From Firmicutes bacterium UBA5010 (GTDB lineage Bacteria > Bacillota > Clostridia > Tissierellales > Sedimentibacteraceae): a DNA stretch of 43,325 nucleotides. Shown here one piece after another: positions 17,214 to 25,052 of the stretch (its first letter is position 1; every line of letters starts with the position of its first letter). The notes beneath the pieces are model-generated. The model was not told the DNA's origin and searched no databases. It saw nothing but the letters and a program-made list of their open reading frames with translations. Location of the stretch: contig DGYI01000035.1 in assembly GCA_002396645.1 (NCBI GenBank), positions 14,944-58,268 of the forward strand, in the 5' to 3' direction. The position numbers and the translations under genes are program-made.

Positions 17214-17891
17214 ATGGAGAGCATAAAAGTAGGAAAAATAAGTTATGATAAATCCTTTGCAAGCGGATTTAATTTTTATAAGCTGTTTTGGATATTTTTT
17301 ATAGGCTGCATTATGGGGGTAGTAATTGAAACAATATGGTGCTTAGCTACCGGGTTTCATTTTGAAAGCAGAACAGGGCTTATCTATGGACCATTTAATC
17401 CGGTATATGGTTTTGGTGCACTTTTTATGACGATAGCACTTTATTGGATCAGAAACAAAAGTGACAGATGGATTTTAATCGGAGGCACTATAGTAGGGGC
17501 TGCCTTTGAATATATTTGCAGCTGGGTGCAGGAGATGATTTTTGGGACAGTTTCTTGGGATTACAGCAATTATCCTTTTAATCTGAACGGCAGAATATGC
17601 TTGCTTTACTCATTGTTTTGGGGTATATTGGCACTTGTTTGGCTTAAGCATATATTTCCGCTGATGACTAAATATATTGAAAAGATACCAAATTCCTTCG
17701 GAAAGTCTTTAACATTTGTTTTATTGATATTTATGGTTTTTAACGTACTTATGTCCTCTGCTGTTGTATCTAGGCTTGTTGACAGACGCAATGCTGTACC
17801 TGTGTCAAATTCATTTGAAAGATATATAGATGAAAGATACCCAGATGAAAGGGTAAATAAGATATATCCCAATATGAGATTTATTGAATAA
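17214..17891 (+). CDS. CmpB-like multi-pass membrane protein (putative ABC-transporter type IV family)
   Basis: 225 residues with about five membrane helices. Family signatures visible by eye: FYKLFWIFFIGCIMGVVIETIWC, then RTGLIYGPFNPVYGFGALF, FEYICSWVQEMIFGTVSWDYSNYPFNLNGRICL, and a final FWGILALVWLKHIFP. The W-D-Y-S-x-x-P-x-N-x-x-G-R-I-C block is the hallmark of Pfam ABC_trans_CmpB, an uncharacterised membrane family called putative permease by name only; there is no ATPase next to it. A soluble tail of ~50 residues rich in R, D and E ends the protein. ATG 17214 follows AAAGGAGG. Its 5' flank resembles that of ntpA and carries a leader ORF. Confidence 0.8.
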   Translation: MESIKVGKISYDKSFASGFNFYKLFWIFFIGCIMGVVIETIWCLATGFHFESRTGLIYGPFNPVYGFGALFMTIALYWIRNKSDRWILIGGTIVGAAFEYICSWVQEMIFGTVSWDYSNYPFNLNGRICLLYSLFWGILALVWLKHIFPLMTKYIEKIPNSFGKSLTFVLLIFMVFNVLMSSAVVSRLVDRRNAVPVSNSFERYIDERYPDERVNKIYPNMRFIE

Positions 17892-17900
17892 TATAAGCCT

Positions 17901-17945
17901 AAGAGCTTGTTTAAATATCTGTTATAGTTATTTTAACAAGCTCTT
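17901..17945. terminator. bidirectional terminator between converging genes
   Basis: AAGAGCTTGTT / AACAAGCTCTT, 11 bp, loop of 23 bases, between the CmpB-like gene (plus) and the diguanylate cyclase gene (minus), three bases from the latter's stop. AT-rich on both sides. Confidence 0.6.
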
Positions 17946-17947
17946 AT

Positions 17948-19150
17948 CTATCTTTTATATTTATTTTTAAATTCATACATTTTAGCATCACTTAACTCTA
18001 AAATTTCATCCGGGCTTAAGCTTGTTTCATTTGAAACATATACTATGCCATAACTGATAGAAAGAAAATAGTCCTTTTTTATTTGAAGAATCTTATTATG
18101 TATTTTTTTCATTTTGTTTTCAGCTGTTTTTTCACTGCAATTTTTAAATACAATAACAAATTCATCTCCGCCTATGCGGCAGAAAATATCATTATTTCTT
18201 ATATTGTTTTTGACAGTTTTTGTTACTTTGAGAATATATTCATCTCCTGTGACATGACCGAATTTGTCGTTTACACTTTTTAGTTTGTCTATGTCAAGAA
18301 GCACGAATGAGAAAGCATTTTTATTATTAAGCAGTTCGCTTACAGCCTCTTTGCAGTATCTTCGGTTATATGCTCCCGTAAGCTCATCGGTATAAGCCAT
18401 ATTTGATAAATTATTATTTGATTCTTTTTCCGCAGTTATATCGGAAATATAGTGAACAATTGCTTTTTTGCACTTCCACTCTATAGGATAGCTTGTAACT
18501 TTTATATATCGCTCATCATTGCAATAATATTCACGCTCGTATTTAGCCGTGATATTAGTTATATATTTAATTTCTTCTAAAATACAGCAATCATTATTAT
18601 GCTGGTCTTTTATCATCAAGGCATAGATATTTTCATTTGCAGATTTATTAGAATAAATTATTTCTTTAGTTTCAACATCAAGTACAACTACAGAATTGCT
18701 TTGTGTTTCCATAATAGAAACCAATAATTCTCTGGATTGAGCTAAAGCATTTGATTTTGCTTTTAACTTAATTTCTCTTTCCTCTAACTGCTTTACCATT
18801 ATATTAAACGAATCTGAGAATTTTCCCATGAAGTTGACTTTTTGAGTATAATCACCGCTTGCAATCTGTGCTGTTTGCCAAGCAAGATGTTTCATAATTG
18901 AATGAATTTCTTTCAAATATCCGGATAAAAAATTATATCTGTCAGGAAGCTCTGCATCTAAATTTCCCTCACTAAGCTCTTTTAGAAATAGGTTTGATTC
19001 TGTAAGAGAGGCTGAAAGCTTGTAAATAATATTCTGGAGATTTTTAAGTTCTTCAGAGGCATCTTCTAATTTATCCGAACTATCTAAGGGTTTATTAAGT
19101 ATAATATCTTGCATCTGCCGGGTAAGTAAGTTTATAACATTTTTCTCCAT
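17948..19150 (-). CDS. soluble diguanylate cyclase with HAMP-like, PAS and GGDEF regions
   Basis: 400 residues without membrane segments. Order: N-terminal helices, a HAMP-like linker (LKELSEGNLDAELPD, and QIASGDYTQKVNFMGKFSDSFNIMVKQLEERE), a PAS domain (SIMETQSNSVVVLDVETKEIIYSNKSA), then a GGDEF domain from TDELTGAYNRRYC. The catalytic RIGGDEFVIVF (near 327-331) is intact and the upstream RNND fits the inhibitory-site RxxD, so it should make cyclic di-GMP with product inhibition. The start is three bases after the V4R gene's stop, with GAGGAATAAT as ribosome site, so the two are coupled. I infer that the V4R protein delivers a ligand signal to this enzyme; the link rests on gene order only. 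Confidence 0.9.
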   Translation of the reverse strand: MEKNVINLLTRQMQDIILNKPLDSSDKLEDASEELKNLQNIIYKLSASLTESNLFLKELSEGNLDAELPDRYNFLSGYLKEIHSIMKHLAWQTAQIASGDYTQKVNFMGKFSDSFNIMVKQLEEREIKLKAKSNALAQSRELLVSIMETQSNSVVVLDVETKEIIYSNKSANENIYALMIKDQHNNDCCILEEIKYITNITAKYEREYYCNDERYIKVTSYPIEWKCKKAIVHYISDITAEKESNNNLSNMAYTDELTGAYNRRYCKEAVSELLNNKNAFSFVLLDIDKLKSVNDKFGHVTGDEYILKVTKTVKNNIRNNDIFCRIGGDEFVIVFKNCSEKTAENKMKKIHNKILQIKKDYFLSISYGIVYVSNETSLSPDEILELSDAKMYEFKNKYKR

Positions 19151-19153
19151 GTA

Positions 19154-19741
19154 TTATTCCTCGATTTTTTCTTTTATATATCCTTCAAAGCGGCAAATAC
19201 GAGCTCCTGTTGCCCAGCAGTCAACCTCGACTACAATATACTCTTTTTTCGTATACGCTTCCAATATTCCTGATAAAACTCCTTCATCATAGCTGCATAC
19301 AGTTTCTCCTGTAACAGGAAGTCCTGAACAGTCTGCATCCTCTGCCACTGTAAGTATTATGTCCCCGGTAGAGGAATTGAATTCTTCAATTCGTAATATC
19401 CCTAAGCTATTTTTCTTGAAGACATCTTGAAGATGCGCTAAAAATTCATATACAGGCAGATTTAAGTCAAGTACATTATTTGCTAATTCAAATCCTGCTG
19501 ATTTTCCTGCATTCCGAAAAATTTCAACAGCTTTTTCATTTCCATATTGTTTTACGAGCTCATCTTTTAGTGCAAATCCGAAAAGTCTATATGCAAAGAC
19601 AGGCATATTAGGCCCCATATTCTTTCTGCCCTCTTCTATATTTCCTATAGATTGCCATGAGAATCCGCTTTCTTTTTCAATATTAGGTAACTTAAACATT
19701 TTATCAGCCCTCACTATCTTAAAAAAGTCTATCTTAGCCAT
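19154..19741 (-). CDS. V4R (4-vinyl-reductase-like) ligand-sensor protein
   Basis: 195 residues. The C-terminal half matches the V4R fold: ILRIEEFNSSTGDIILTVAEDADCSG, a T-V-C-S-Y-D-E-G-V-L-S-G-I-L segment, and IVVEVDCWATGARICRFEGYI, the C-x-x-x-G-x-x-x-C-R-F end typical of the domain. The N-terminal part (RLFGFALKDELVKQYGNEKAVEIFRNAGKSAGFELA) matches the helical lead-in of such proteins. V4R domains bind small hydrophobic or tetrapyrrole-type ligands in known relatives (XylR/DmpR-type sensors, bacteriochlorophyll enzymes, methanogen proteins). No output domain is attached; the partner is the cyclase 3' of it. The two Cys in the last motif and two others could hold metal or react with thiol-active compounds; ligand unknown. 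Confidence 0.8.
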   Translation of the reverse strand: MAKIDFFKIVRADKMFKLPNIEKESGFSWQSIGNIEEGRKNMGPNMPVFAYRLFGFALKDELVKQYGNEKAVEIFRNAGKSAGFELANNVLDLNLPVYEFLAHLQDVFKKNSLGILRIEEFNSSTGDIILTVAEDADCSGLPVTGETVCSYDEGVLSGILEAYTKKEYIVVEVDCWATGARICRFEGYIKEKIEE

Positions 19742-19777
19742 GAAGATATAAAATTACAGTACTACATCAAGTAAAAA

Positions 19778-19838
19778 AAGTCAATAATGACTTGTATAAA
19801 AAATACAATTAAAGTGCAATTGAAATTAACGATTTCAA
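19778..19838 (-). promoter_or_regulatory. two dyads upstream of the V4R gene
   Basis: AAGTCA-N4-TGACTT (19778-19793) and TTGAAAT-N5-ATTTCAA (19820-19838), 36-97 bases upstream of the V4R start. They have regulator-site geometry. I did not find a convincing -35/-10 pair between them, so the promoter itself is unplaced. Confidence 0.35.
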
Positions 19839-19858
19839 CTAATAGTATAAATAATTTT

Positions 19859-19940
19859 AAAAGTTTCCATATGCAAAACAAGAATCAGCTTTTAGCTAAT
19901 TCTTGTCATAACACTTAGTTTTATAATATCGGAAACTTTT
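19859..19940 (-). terminator. nested inverted repeat, probable terminator of the ABC/LytTR cluster
   Basis: Inner hairpin ACAAGAAT-C-AGCT / TTT / AGCT-A-ATTCTTGT (19878-19906; 12 pairs, one mismatch, three-base loop), followed on the minus strand by TTTTGC. It sits within an outer inverted repeat AAAAGTTTCC (19859-19868) / GGAAACTTTT (19931-19940), which could form a large cruciform. It lies after the last ABC gene read on the minus strand and before the V4R promoter region. Confidence 0.5.
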
Positions 19941-19957
19941 CTTTCCCTATCAGCTAA

Positions 19958-20005
19958 ATGAAGAATCGTTCCGATTCTTCCATAGAGCGAAACGAGTTTC
20001 GCTCT
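19958..20005 (+). repeat. modular hairpin repeat, copy C
   Basis: GAAGAATC-GTTCC-GATTCTTC (19960-19980) followed by AGAGCGAAA / TTTCGCTCT (19984-20005). Module 2 matches copies A and E. In module 3 both arms have changed together (GTGAAC type to GCGAAA type), so the stem is kept by paired changes. Preceding CCCTATCAGCTAAAT is a half of module 1 without its partner arm. It abuts the stop codon of the minus-strand ABC gene. Confidence 0.8.
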
Positions 20006-21862
20006 TTATACATAGTATTTTGCCTGAGCATTCCAAAGACTTGCATATAGCATATCTTCATCAGCTATGAGTTCGTCGTGGCTGCCTCTTTGAATTATTT
20101 TTCCTTCATCAAATACGATTATATCATCACAGAATCTGCAGCTGCTCATTCTGTGCGAGATATAGATGCTTGTTTTATCCTTGACAAGCTCATTAAATCT
20201 CGAATATATTTCATACTCGCTTATAGGGTCAAGTGCCGCTGTAGGCTCATCGAGTATGACAAAAGGAGCATCCTTGTACAAAGCTCTTGCTATAGCAAGC
20301 TTTTGTGCTTCTCCGCCGCTTATTTCAATTCCGTTTTCATCATACATATATAAAGGAGTTTTAATTTTTTCGGACATTTCCTCAACTCTCTCCTTTATAC
20401 CCGATAATTCAAGACATTTCCAGACTTTCTCTTCCTCAGGTGTCATGCTTGCCGAGACGTTTTGGTCAAGCGGAAAGGCAAAGAGATTAAAGTCTTGAAA
20501 CACTACTCCGAACAGGCTCAGATATTCAAGGTAGCTGTATTTTCTTATGTCCACACCGTTTAAGCTTATATATCCTTCCGTCGGATCATAAAGCCTGCAT
20601 AAGAGCTTTATAAAAGTTGTTTTTCCCGCACCGTTTTTTCCTACAACGGCTATTTTATCCTTTAAAGTTAGCTTGCATGATACACGATTAAGTACCTTTT
20701 CGTCACGTCCGGGGTAGCTGAAGGAAACATCATGAAATTCTATTTCATAGATATTATCATTTCTTTTCTCGACAGGTATAGTTCCCGTATGGCGTTTATT
20801 TTCAATTCCCATAAACTCATTGTAGTATTTCATAAAATTACATTGAACACGAACTTCATCGTTGTACGTTATAAATTGTATGATAGCACTGTTAAGCTGA
20901 GAGATTGCTCCTATATACTTAGTTAATGCGCCTATGCTTATCGCATCAGCCAAAACTTTCAGTACAACGAAAGTATATGCAAAGAAAATTGAAAACCCAC
21001 TGATTAGTGAATTTGTATATGCCTGCTTTTTTAAAAGTGAATATAATTCAGACAATATAGCGTTGGACATAAATAAATTATAGTCTTTTTCTTCATTTTC
21101 TATCATATCTGCCATATTGAATAAACGTATAACCTTTCCCTTTGAAAAATCCATAATTATTTGATTTAAAAAATAGGAAAATCGCCTTTCACTTTTCATC
21201 TGCTTTTCAAACAAAATCAAGCTTTTATCATTAAAGTATTTAGCCAATGATAAATTTGTGTAAGCATTTATAAACATAAATACGAACATAATAACGAATG
21301 ATACAGGTACGGAAGATATCATATTTAAATATATATGCTCACTGACAGGCAGCTTTAAGCATAAATCTATAACTATAATTATCGATGTAAATATAGATAT
21401 TATTGATTCAAGTAATAAACCGTAATTGCTTATTAAATATCCGAATCCTCCCCTGTGCTGCATTGAAAAATCAGCAGAATTTATAATTTCCAATGTTTTT
21501 GGTATTTCCAGAGTCTCATAATCCATCTCCAGTGCGTGCTTTCTGATAGATATCTGAACATGTTGATTTACTTTTATTGCTTTAACCTCACATACTTGTT
21601 TCAACTTATCGGATAAAATCCCAAATATCAAATTTCCCGAAATCAAAGCAGCAATAAATATAACAGTTGAGTTAAAGTCTTTTGCGATAATTGAGTCGAT
21701 TATATATGCCGATAAAAAAATATTTATAAAAGGATATAGTGATTTTACAATAGAATTTAATATAAATAAAGGTACGGCAGAAGAATCAGCGTTGTGTATC
21801 AATTTCAGAGTTTTAAATCCATCCTTGTGAAAGGATAAAGAATTTGATAATTTTTTAAGCAT
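20006..21862 (-). CDS. ABC exporter half-transporter (second gene of the pair)
   Basis: 618 residues: membrane domain with about six helices (about 1-330) and a C-terminal nucleotide-binding domain. Walker A VVGKNGAGKTT, signature ISGGEAQKLAIARALYKD, Walker B FVILDEPTAALDP, switch YISHRMSSCRFCD, all with catalytic residues present. The GGE-x-QK-L and DEPTAALDP-I-x-E-x-E-Y wording matches a Bacillota exporter group often found next to peptide-sensing AgrC/LytTR systems, without a C39 peptidase domain. The start ATG is next to the stop of the partner gene (no gap), after GGAGG. Forms a heterodimer with the preceding gene product by inference. Substrate unknown; a peptide or antimicrobial is plausible. 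Confidence 0.88.
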   Translation of the reverse strand: MLKKLSNSLSFHKDGFKTLKLIHNADSSAVPLFILNSIVKSLYPFINIFLSAYIIDSIIAKDFNSTVIFIAALISGNLIFGILSDKLKQVCEVKAIKVNQHVQISIRKHALEMDYETLEIPKTLEIINSADFSMQHRGGFGYLISNYGLLLESIISIFTSIIIVIDLCLKLPVSEHIYLNMISSVPVSFVIMFVFMFINAYTNLSLAKYFNDKSLILFEKQMKSERRFSYFLNQIIMDFSKGKVIRLFNMADMIENEEKDYNLFMSNAILSELYSLLKKQAYTNSLISGFSIFFAYTFVVLKVLADAISIGALTKYIGAISQLNSAIIQFITYNDEVRVQCNFMKYYNEFMGIENKRHTGTIPVEKRNDNIYEIEFHDVSFSYPGRDEKVLNRVSCKLTLKDKIAVVGKNGAGKTTFIKLLCRLYDPTEGYISLNGVDIRKYSYLEYLSLFGVVFQDFNLFAFPLDQNVSASMTPEEEKVWKCLELSGIKERVEEMSEKIKTPLYMYDENGIEISGGEAQKLAIARALYKDAPFVILDEPTAALDPISEYEIYSRFNELVKDKTSIYISHRMSSCRFCDDIIVFDEGKIIQRGSHDELIADEDMLYASLWNAQAKYYV

Positions 21863-23662
21863 TTAGCATACCTCCTTTTGATAATAATGTGCTTGTATTT
21901 CAAACATTTTAGCATATTCTTTTCCGAGCTTCATAAGCTCATCGTGAGTTCCGGTTTCAACTATCTTCCCATTTTTCATAAAAAGTATCCTGTCGCAAAA
22001 ACGTGTGGAACTTAGCCTGTGAGATATAAATATACTTGTTTTGTCATTGATTAATGTATTGTATTTTTCATACATTTCACTTTCGGCTATAGGGTCGAGA
22101 GCTGCTGTAGGCTCGTCTAAGATTATAACAGCACTATCCTTGTACAAGGCTCTTGCCAGCATAAGCTTTTGCATTTCGCCTCCCGAAAATACTATACCAT
22201 CATCGTCAAATTCTTTAAGCATATTTGTCTGTTCCTTTTTGGGAAGTGAATTTATTTTTTCTTCAAGTCCTGCTAATTTTATATACTTATTAAGTTTTTC
22301 ATAATCTATATTATCATTGGATGTACATGCTATATTTTGAGCAATAGTGTAGGCAATAGCAAATATATCCTGAAATACAACACTGAATATTTTGTAATAG
22401 TCATATATATTTATATCTTTGGAATTAATATTATCTATAAATATATTTCCGCTGTCAGGCTGATATAGACCGCACAATATTTTGATAAGAGTTGTTTTTC
22501 CTGCTCCGTTTTCACCCACTATTGCAAGCTTTTCCCCTTTTTTTATTGTTAGATTGAGATTATCTAATAAATTTTTGTCTGAATCAGGATATCTAAAACT
22601 GATATTTTCAAACCTTAATTCATGTGTCGTGTTTTCTTCAGGCTTTATACCATCATCACGATTGCTGAATTCTTGGCTTGACATAAAGTTTAAATAGTTT
22701 TGTACGTGGATGTTATTTTTCTGCATATAGGCATATTTATCGAATGACATTTTTATAAACCCTCCGATACCTGAGACAACACCCAAATACAGAACGAATG
22801 ACGCTATATCCATTTCGTTCATCACATTGTACAGAAGATATCCGTATACGATAATATTTTGTATGCAAGACATAAATCTCCCGAGCAGGTCTGTAAAAAA
22901 GTATCTTCTATATTCCCTTTGGTACCAGTTAACATATAAATTTACTAAACTGTAGTATAAATCAACAAACCAGTTTTGTATTTTATAAAGTCTTATGTCT
23001 TTGCCGTTTTTCAGGTCTATAGATTGTGTTCTTAAGTATCTTATTTTTTTATTTATAGCGACCCTGCCGTTATCATTATCCATTAACCATTTTATATTTT
23101 TAGAATGTGCATACATGCTTATAACAGGAGAGACAATCAGCAATATCATTATAAAAAAATTGAGCTTTGCTGCGAAAAAAACATATAATATCAACAGCAT
23201 AATATTGATGATAAAGCTTCTTGAGCCTTCCAGCAGCGCGGGAAATCCGATATCATCATTTTGATATACGGCAATAAGCGCTTTTTCAATTTCAGTTTTC
23301 TTTTGCTGTCTGTCAATATTAACAAAATCTGTAGTTAATATTTTATGATTAATGTCATATCCTGCTTTCAGTCTGCACATAAACACTGAGATTTTTGAGT
23401 TTGAATCCAAAACCGTATTTAAATAATTTAATATGAGAAGCAGTAAAGCATAGCCCATAATAATCATCAAGGTATTAAGAAAATAAACCTCTTTAATCAA
23501 TAACCATATTACAACGCTGGGAAGAGCCATTGTCAAAAATGGTATTATGACGGATAGAAAAATGATTCCTAAAGATAAAAAGTATAATTTGATTTCTTTA
23601 TAATCCTTAACCTTTTTCCAGGTATAGATTATATTTTTTAATAAAAAATTTTTGTTTTTCAC
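21863..23662 (-). CDS. ABC exporter half-transporter (first gene of the pair)
   Basis: 599 residues, same architecture as its neighbour. GTG start at 23662 with GGGAGG five bases upstream. Walker A IVGENGAGKTT, signature FSGGEMQKLMLARALYKD, Walker B VIILDEPTAALDP, switch FISHRLSSTRFCD are canonical, so both ATP sites of the presumed heterodimer look competent, unlike the exporter at 3258-6828. The N-terminal third is basic then hydrophobic, with about six membrane helices. It has its own promoter and operator at 23697-23757 and is separated from the kinase gene by a terminator and a repeat, so the exporter pair can be expressed apart from the two-component genes. Confidence 0.88.
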   Translation of the reverse strand: MKNKNFLLKNIIYTWKKVKDYKEIKLYFLSLGIIFLSVIIPFLTMALPSVVIWLLIKEVYFLNTLMIIMGYALLLLILNYLNTVLDSNSKISVFMCRLKAGYDINHKILTTDFVNIDRQQKKTEIEKALIAVYQNDDIGFPALLEGSRSFIINIMLLILYVFFAAKLNFFIMILLIVSPVISMYAHSKNIKWLMDNDNGRVAINKKIRYLRTQSIDLKNGKDIRLYKIQNWFVDLYYSLVNLYVNWYQREYRRYFFTDLLGRFMSCIQNIIVYGYLLYNVMNEMDIASFVLYLGVVSGIGGFIKMSFDKYAYMQKNNIHVQNYLNFMSSQEFSNRDDGIKPEENTTHELRFENISFRYPDSDKNLLDNLNLTIKKGEKLAIVGENGAGKTTLIKILCGLYQPDSGNIFIDNINSKDINIYDYYKIFSVVFQDIFAIAYTIAQNIACTSNDNIDYEKLNKYIKLAGLEEKINSLPKKEQTNMLKEFDDDGIVFSGGEMQKLMLARALYKDSAVIILDEPTAALDPIAESEMYEKYNTLINDKTSIFISHRLSSTRFCDRILFMKNGKIVETGTHDELMKLGKEYAKMFEIQAHYYQKEVC

Positions 23663-23696
23663 TTTAACCTCCCATTATGCCATAGTCTCGACTGCA

Positions 23697-23757
23697 AATG
23701 TATAGTTATACATATACATTGAAGCGGCATCATAGATAGTATTCTATTTACCATCAA
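23697..23757 (-). promoter_or_regulatory. promoter and dyad operator of the ABC exporter pair
   Basis: On the minus strand TTGATG (23757-23752), 17-base spacer, TATGAT (23734-23729). The predicted start is near 23722, and a dyad AATGTATA-N8-TATACATT lies at 23697-23720, covering the first ~25 transcribed bases. A repressor there would block initiation. LytTR regulators usually bind direct repeats upstream of -35; no clear pair was seen, so control by the neighbouring regulator is not shown by sequence. Confidence 0.6.
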
Positions 23758-23795
23758 GCTAATTATAATAAATAAAAGCTTATATAAAAAAATAA

Positions 23796-23820
23796 TGCAC
23801 GAATTGTATTAAATCGTGCA
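23796..23820 (-). terminator. terminator of the LytTR-kinase operon
   Basis: TGCACGA / TCGTGCA, 7 bp, 11-base loop, followed on the minus strand by TTATTTTTTT. It separates the kinase gene from the ABC genes. Confidence 0.7.
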
Positions 23821-23835
23821 CGAAATGTTTTTTAT

Positions 23836-23879
23836 GAAGAATAGGAACGATTCTTCCATAAAGTGAACACAGTTCACTT
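23836..23879 (+). repeat. modular hairpin repeat, copy D
   Basis: GAAGAAT / ATTCTTC (23836-23856) then AAGTGAAC-ACA-GTTCACTT (23861-23879) with a three-base loop. It abuts the 3' end of the kinase gene. The module 3 outer base pair differs from copy A by a paired change (AGAG to AAAG with CTCT to CTTT). Confidence 0.8.
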
Positions 23880-23882
23880 TTT

Positions 23883-25052
23883 TCACTCTATCGGTATTGT
23901 CAGCTCGCTTGCGAATATACCGGGTTCGTTTTGTAAATTTAAGTAGCCATTGTATTTGTCGACCAGAATTTTAACACGCTTCATTCCAAGACCATGTTCT
24001 CCCCGCTTAGTTGAAATATAATTTCTTTCGTTGAAATCAAGCTCTTCTTTGGCAGAGTTTTGAATTGACATGTATAGCTGTTTTTTCATTACCGCAATGT
24101 ATATTCTTATAAATCTTTTGTTTTCCTCGATTTTCATACAGGATTCAATTGCATTGTCAAGCAGGTTTCCTAAAATTACGCACATATCAATATCTGTTAT
24201 AATAACATTTTCCAGAAGCTCTGCTTTACATATCACATTTATATTCTTATTTTCAGCTATTGATATCTTGCTGTTTAATATGGCATCTGCCATTAAATTT
24301 CCTGATTTTACATAGGAATCTACGCGGCTTAAGTCCTTTTCCAGTTCTAACAGATATTTTTGCACCTCGTCAAGCTGATTAAGTGCCAAATGAGCCTTTA
24401 TAGTCTGCAAATGACTGTGATAGTCATGTCTCCAGCCTCGCATGTTAATATAGATATTTTTTATTTCCTCATATTGATTATGAAGGACATTTTGTTGAAA
24501 ATATCTTGTATTCTTTTCAAAGCTTGTTTGATAGTTTTTAAATATAACCTCAAGTATTAAAAATATTAGTGAGGACAGCAAAAACATTATCAGATTTATA
24601 ATAGTGCTCTCGTATATGTAAGTAGCTGTAATAATTATTAAATAAGTCAAACCAACAAGGATGCCGTTTATAGGATTTAAACATTTTCTTTGCCTTGATA
24701 ATACTATAAAGCAAAATAAAATTATTATTTCATAAATCATCATATATGAAAGGGTGCTGAAAAATTTGTTTACAGCAAGCATTGACGCAACGGCTATGCC
24801 ATATGATACAACTTTTTTCCATTGTATAACGAATGGCTCTTCATCATAAAACAAATCAAAAAGCAGCATAATTAAGGATATTAATATCCAGGCCGCAAAC
24901 TCGTATCTGAGCAGACAGAAAATTAATATGGCAAAGATACACAATACCAGTGCTACAGCGTTTTTTACCGTTCCTTTATGTATTTCCCCGATATTATATA
25001 TATAATAAAAATAAACTAAAATTAAAATTATATTAAAAGTTACAGCTTGCAC
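23883..25052 (-). CDS. AgrC-like sensor histidine kinase (GHKL ATPase)
   Basis: 389 residues. About six membrane helices occupy residues 1-170 with almost no extracellular loop, as in peptide-sensing AgrC-type kinases. The phosphoacceptor box is WRHDYHSHLQTIKAHL (His209). The GHKL domain has ILGNLLDNAIESC (N box) and GEHGLGMKRVKILVDKYNG (G box). GTG start at 25052 overlaps the regulator gene by 13 bases with GAGGTGAAAT as ribosome site, so kinase and regulator are co-translated. No AgrB or AgrD-like gene is nearby; the signal may be imported from another locus, or be the exporter's substrate. Confidence 0.9.
   Translation of the reverse strand: MQAVTFNIILILVYFYYIYNIGEIHKGTVKNAVALVLCIFAILIFCLLRYEFAAWILISLIMLLFDLFYDEEPFVIQWKKVVSYGIAVASMLAVNKFFSTLSYMMIYEIIILFCFIVLSRQRKCLNPINGILVGLTYLIIITATYIYESTIINLIMFLLSSLIFLILEVIFKNYQTSFEKNTRYFQQNVLHNQYEEIKNIYINMRGWRHDYHSHLQTIKAHLALNQLDEVQKYLLELEKDLSRVDSYVKSGNLMADAILNSKISIAENKNINVICKAELLENVIITDIDMCVILGNLLDNAIESCMKIEENKRFIRIYIAVMKKQLYMSIQNSAKEELDFNERNYISTKRGEHGLGMKRVKILVDKYNGYLNLQNEPGIFASELTIPIE

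Noticed and set aside
17214..17891. Calling the CmpB-like protein an ABC transporter permease
   Set aside because: The family name is historical; no ATPase or binding-protein gene adjoins it, so only the family is reported.
23663..23760. Short minus-strand frame MVNRILSMMPLQCICITIHL... running into the ABC gene start, as a possible signal peptide gene
   Set aside because: It has no ribosome site, its start codons lie over the promoter elements, and the sequence has no leader or double-glycine pattern.
23820..23873. Minus-strand frame MEESFLFFIKNISCTI inside repeat copy D
   Set aside because: No ribosome site and composed of repeat and terminator sequence; a by-product of the hairpins.
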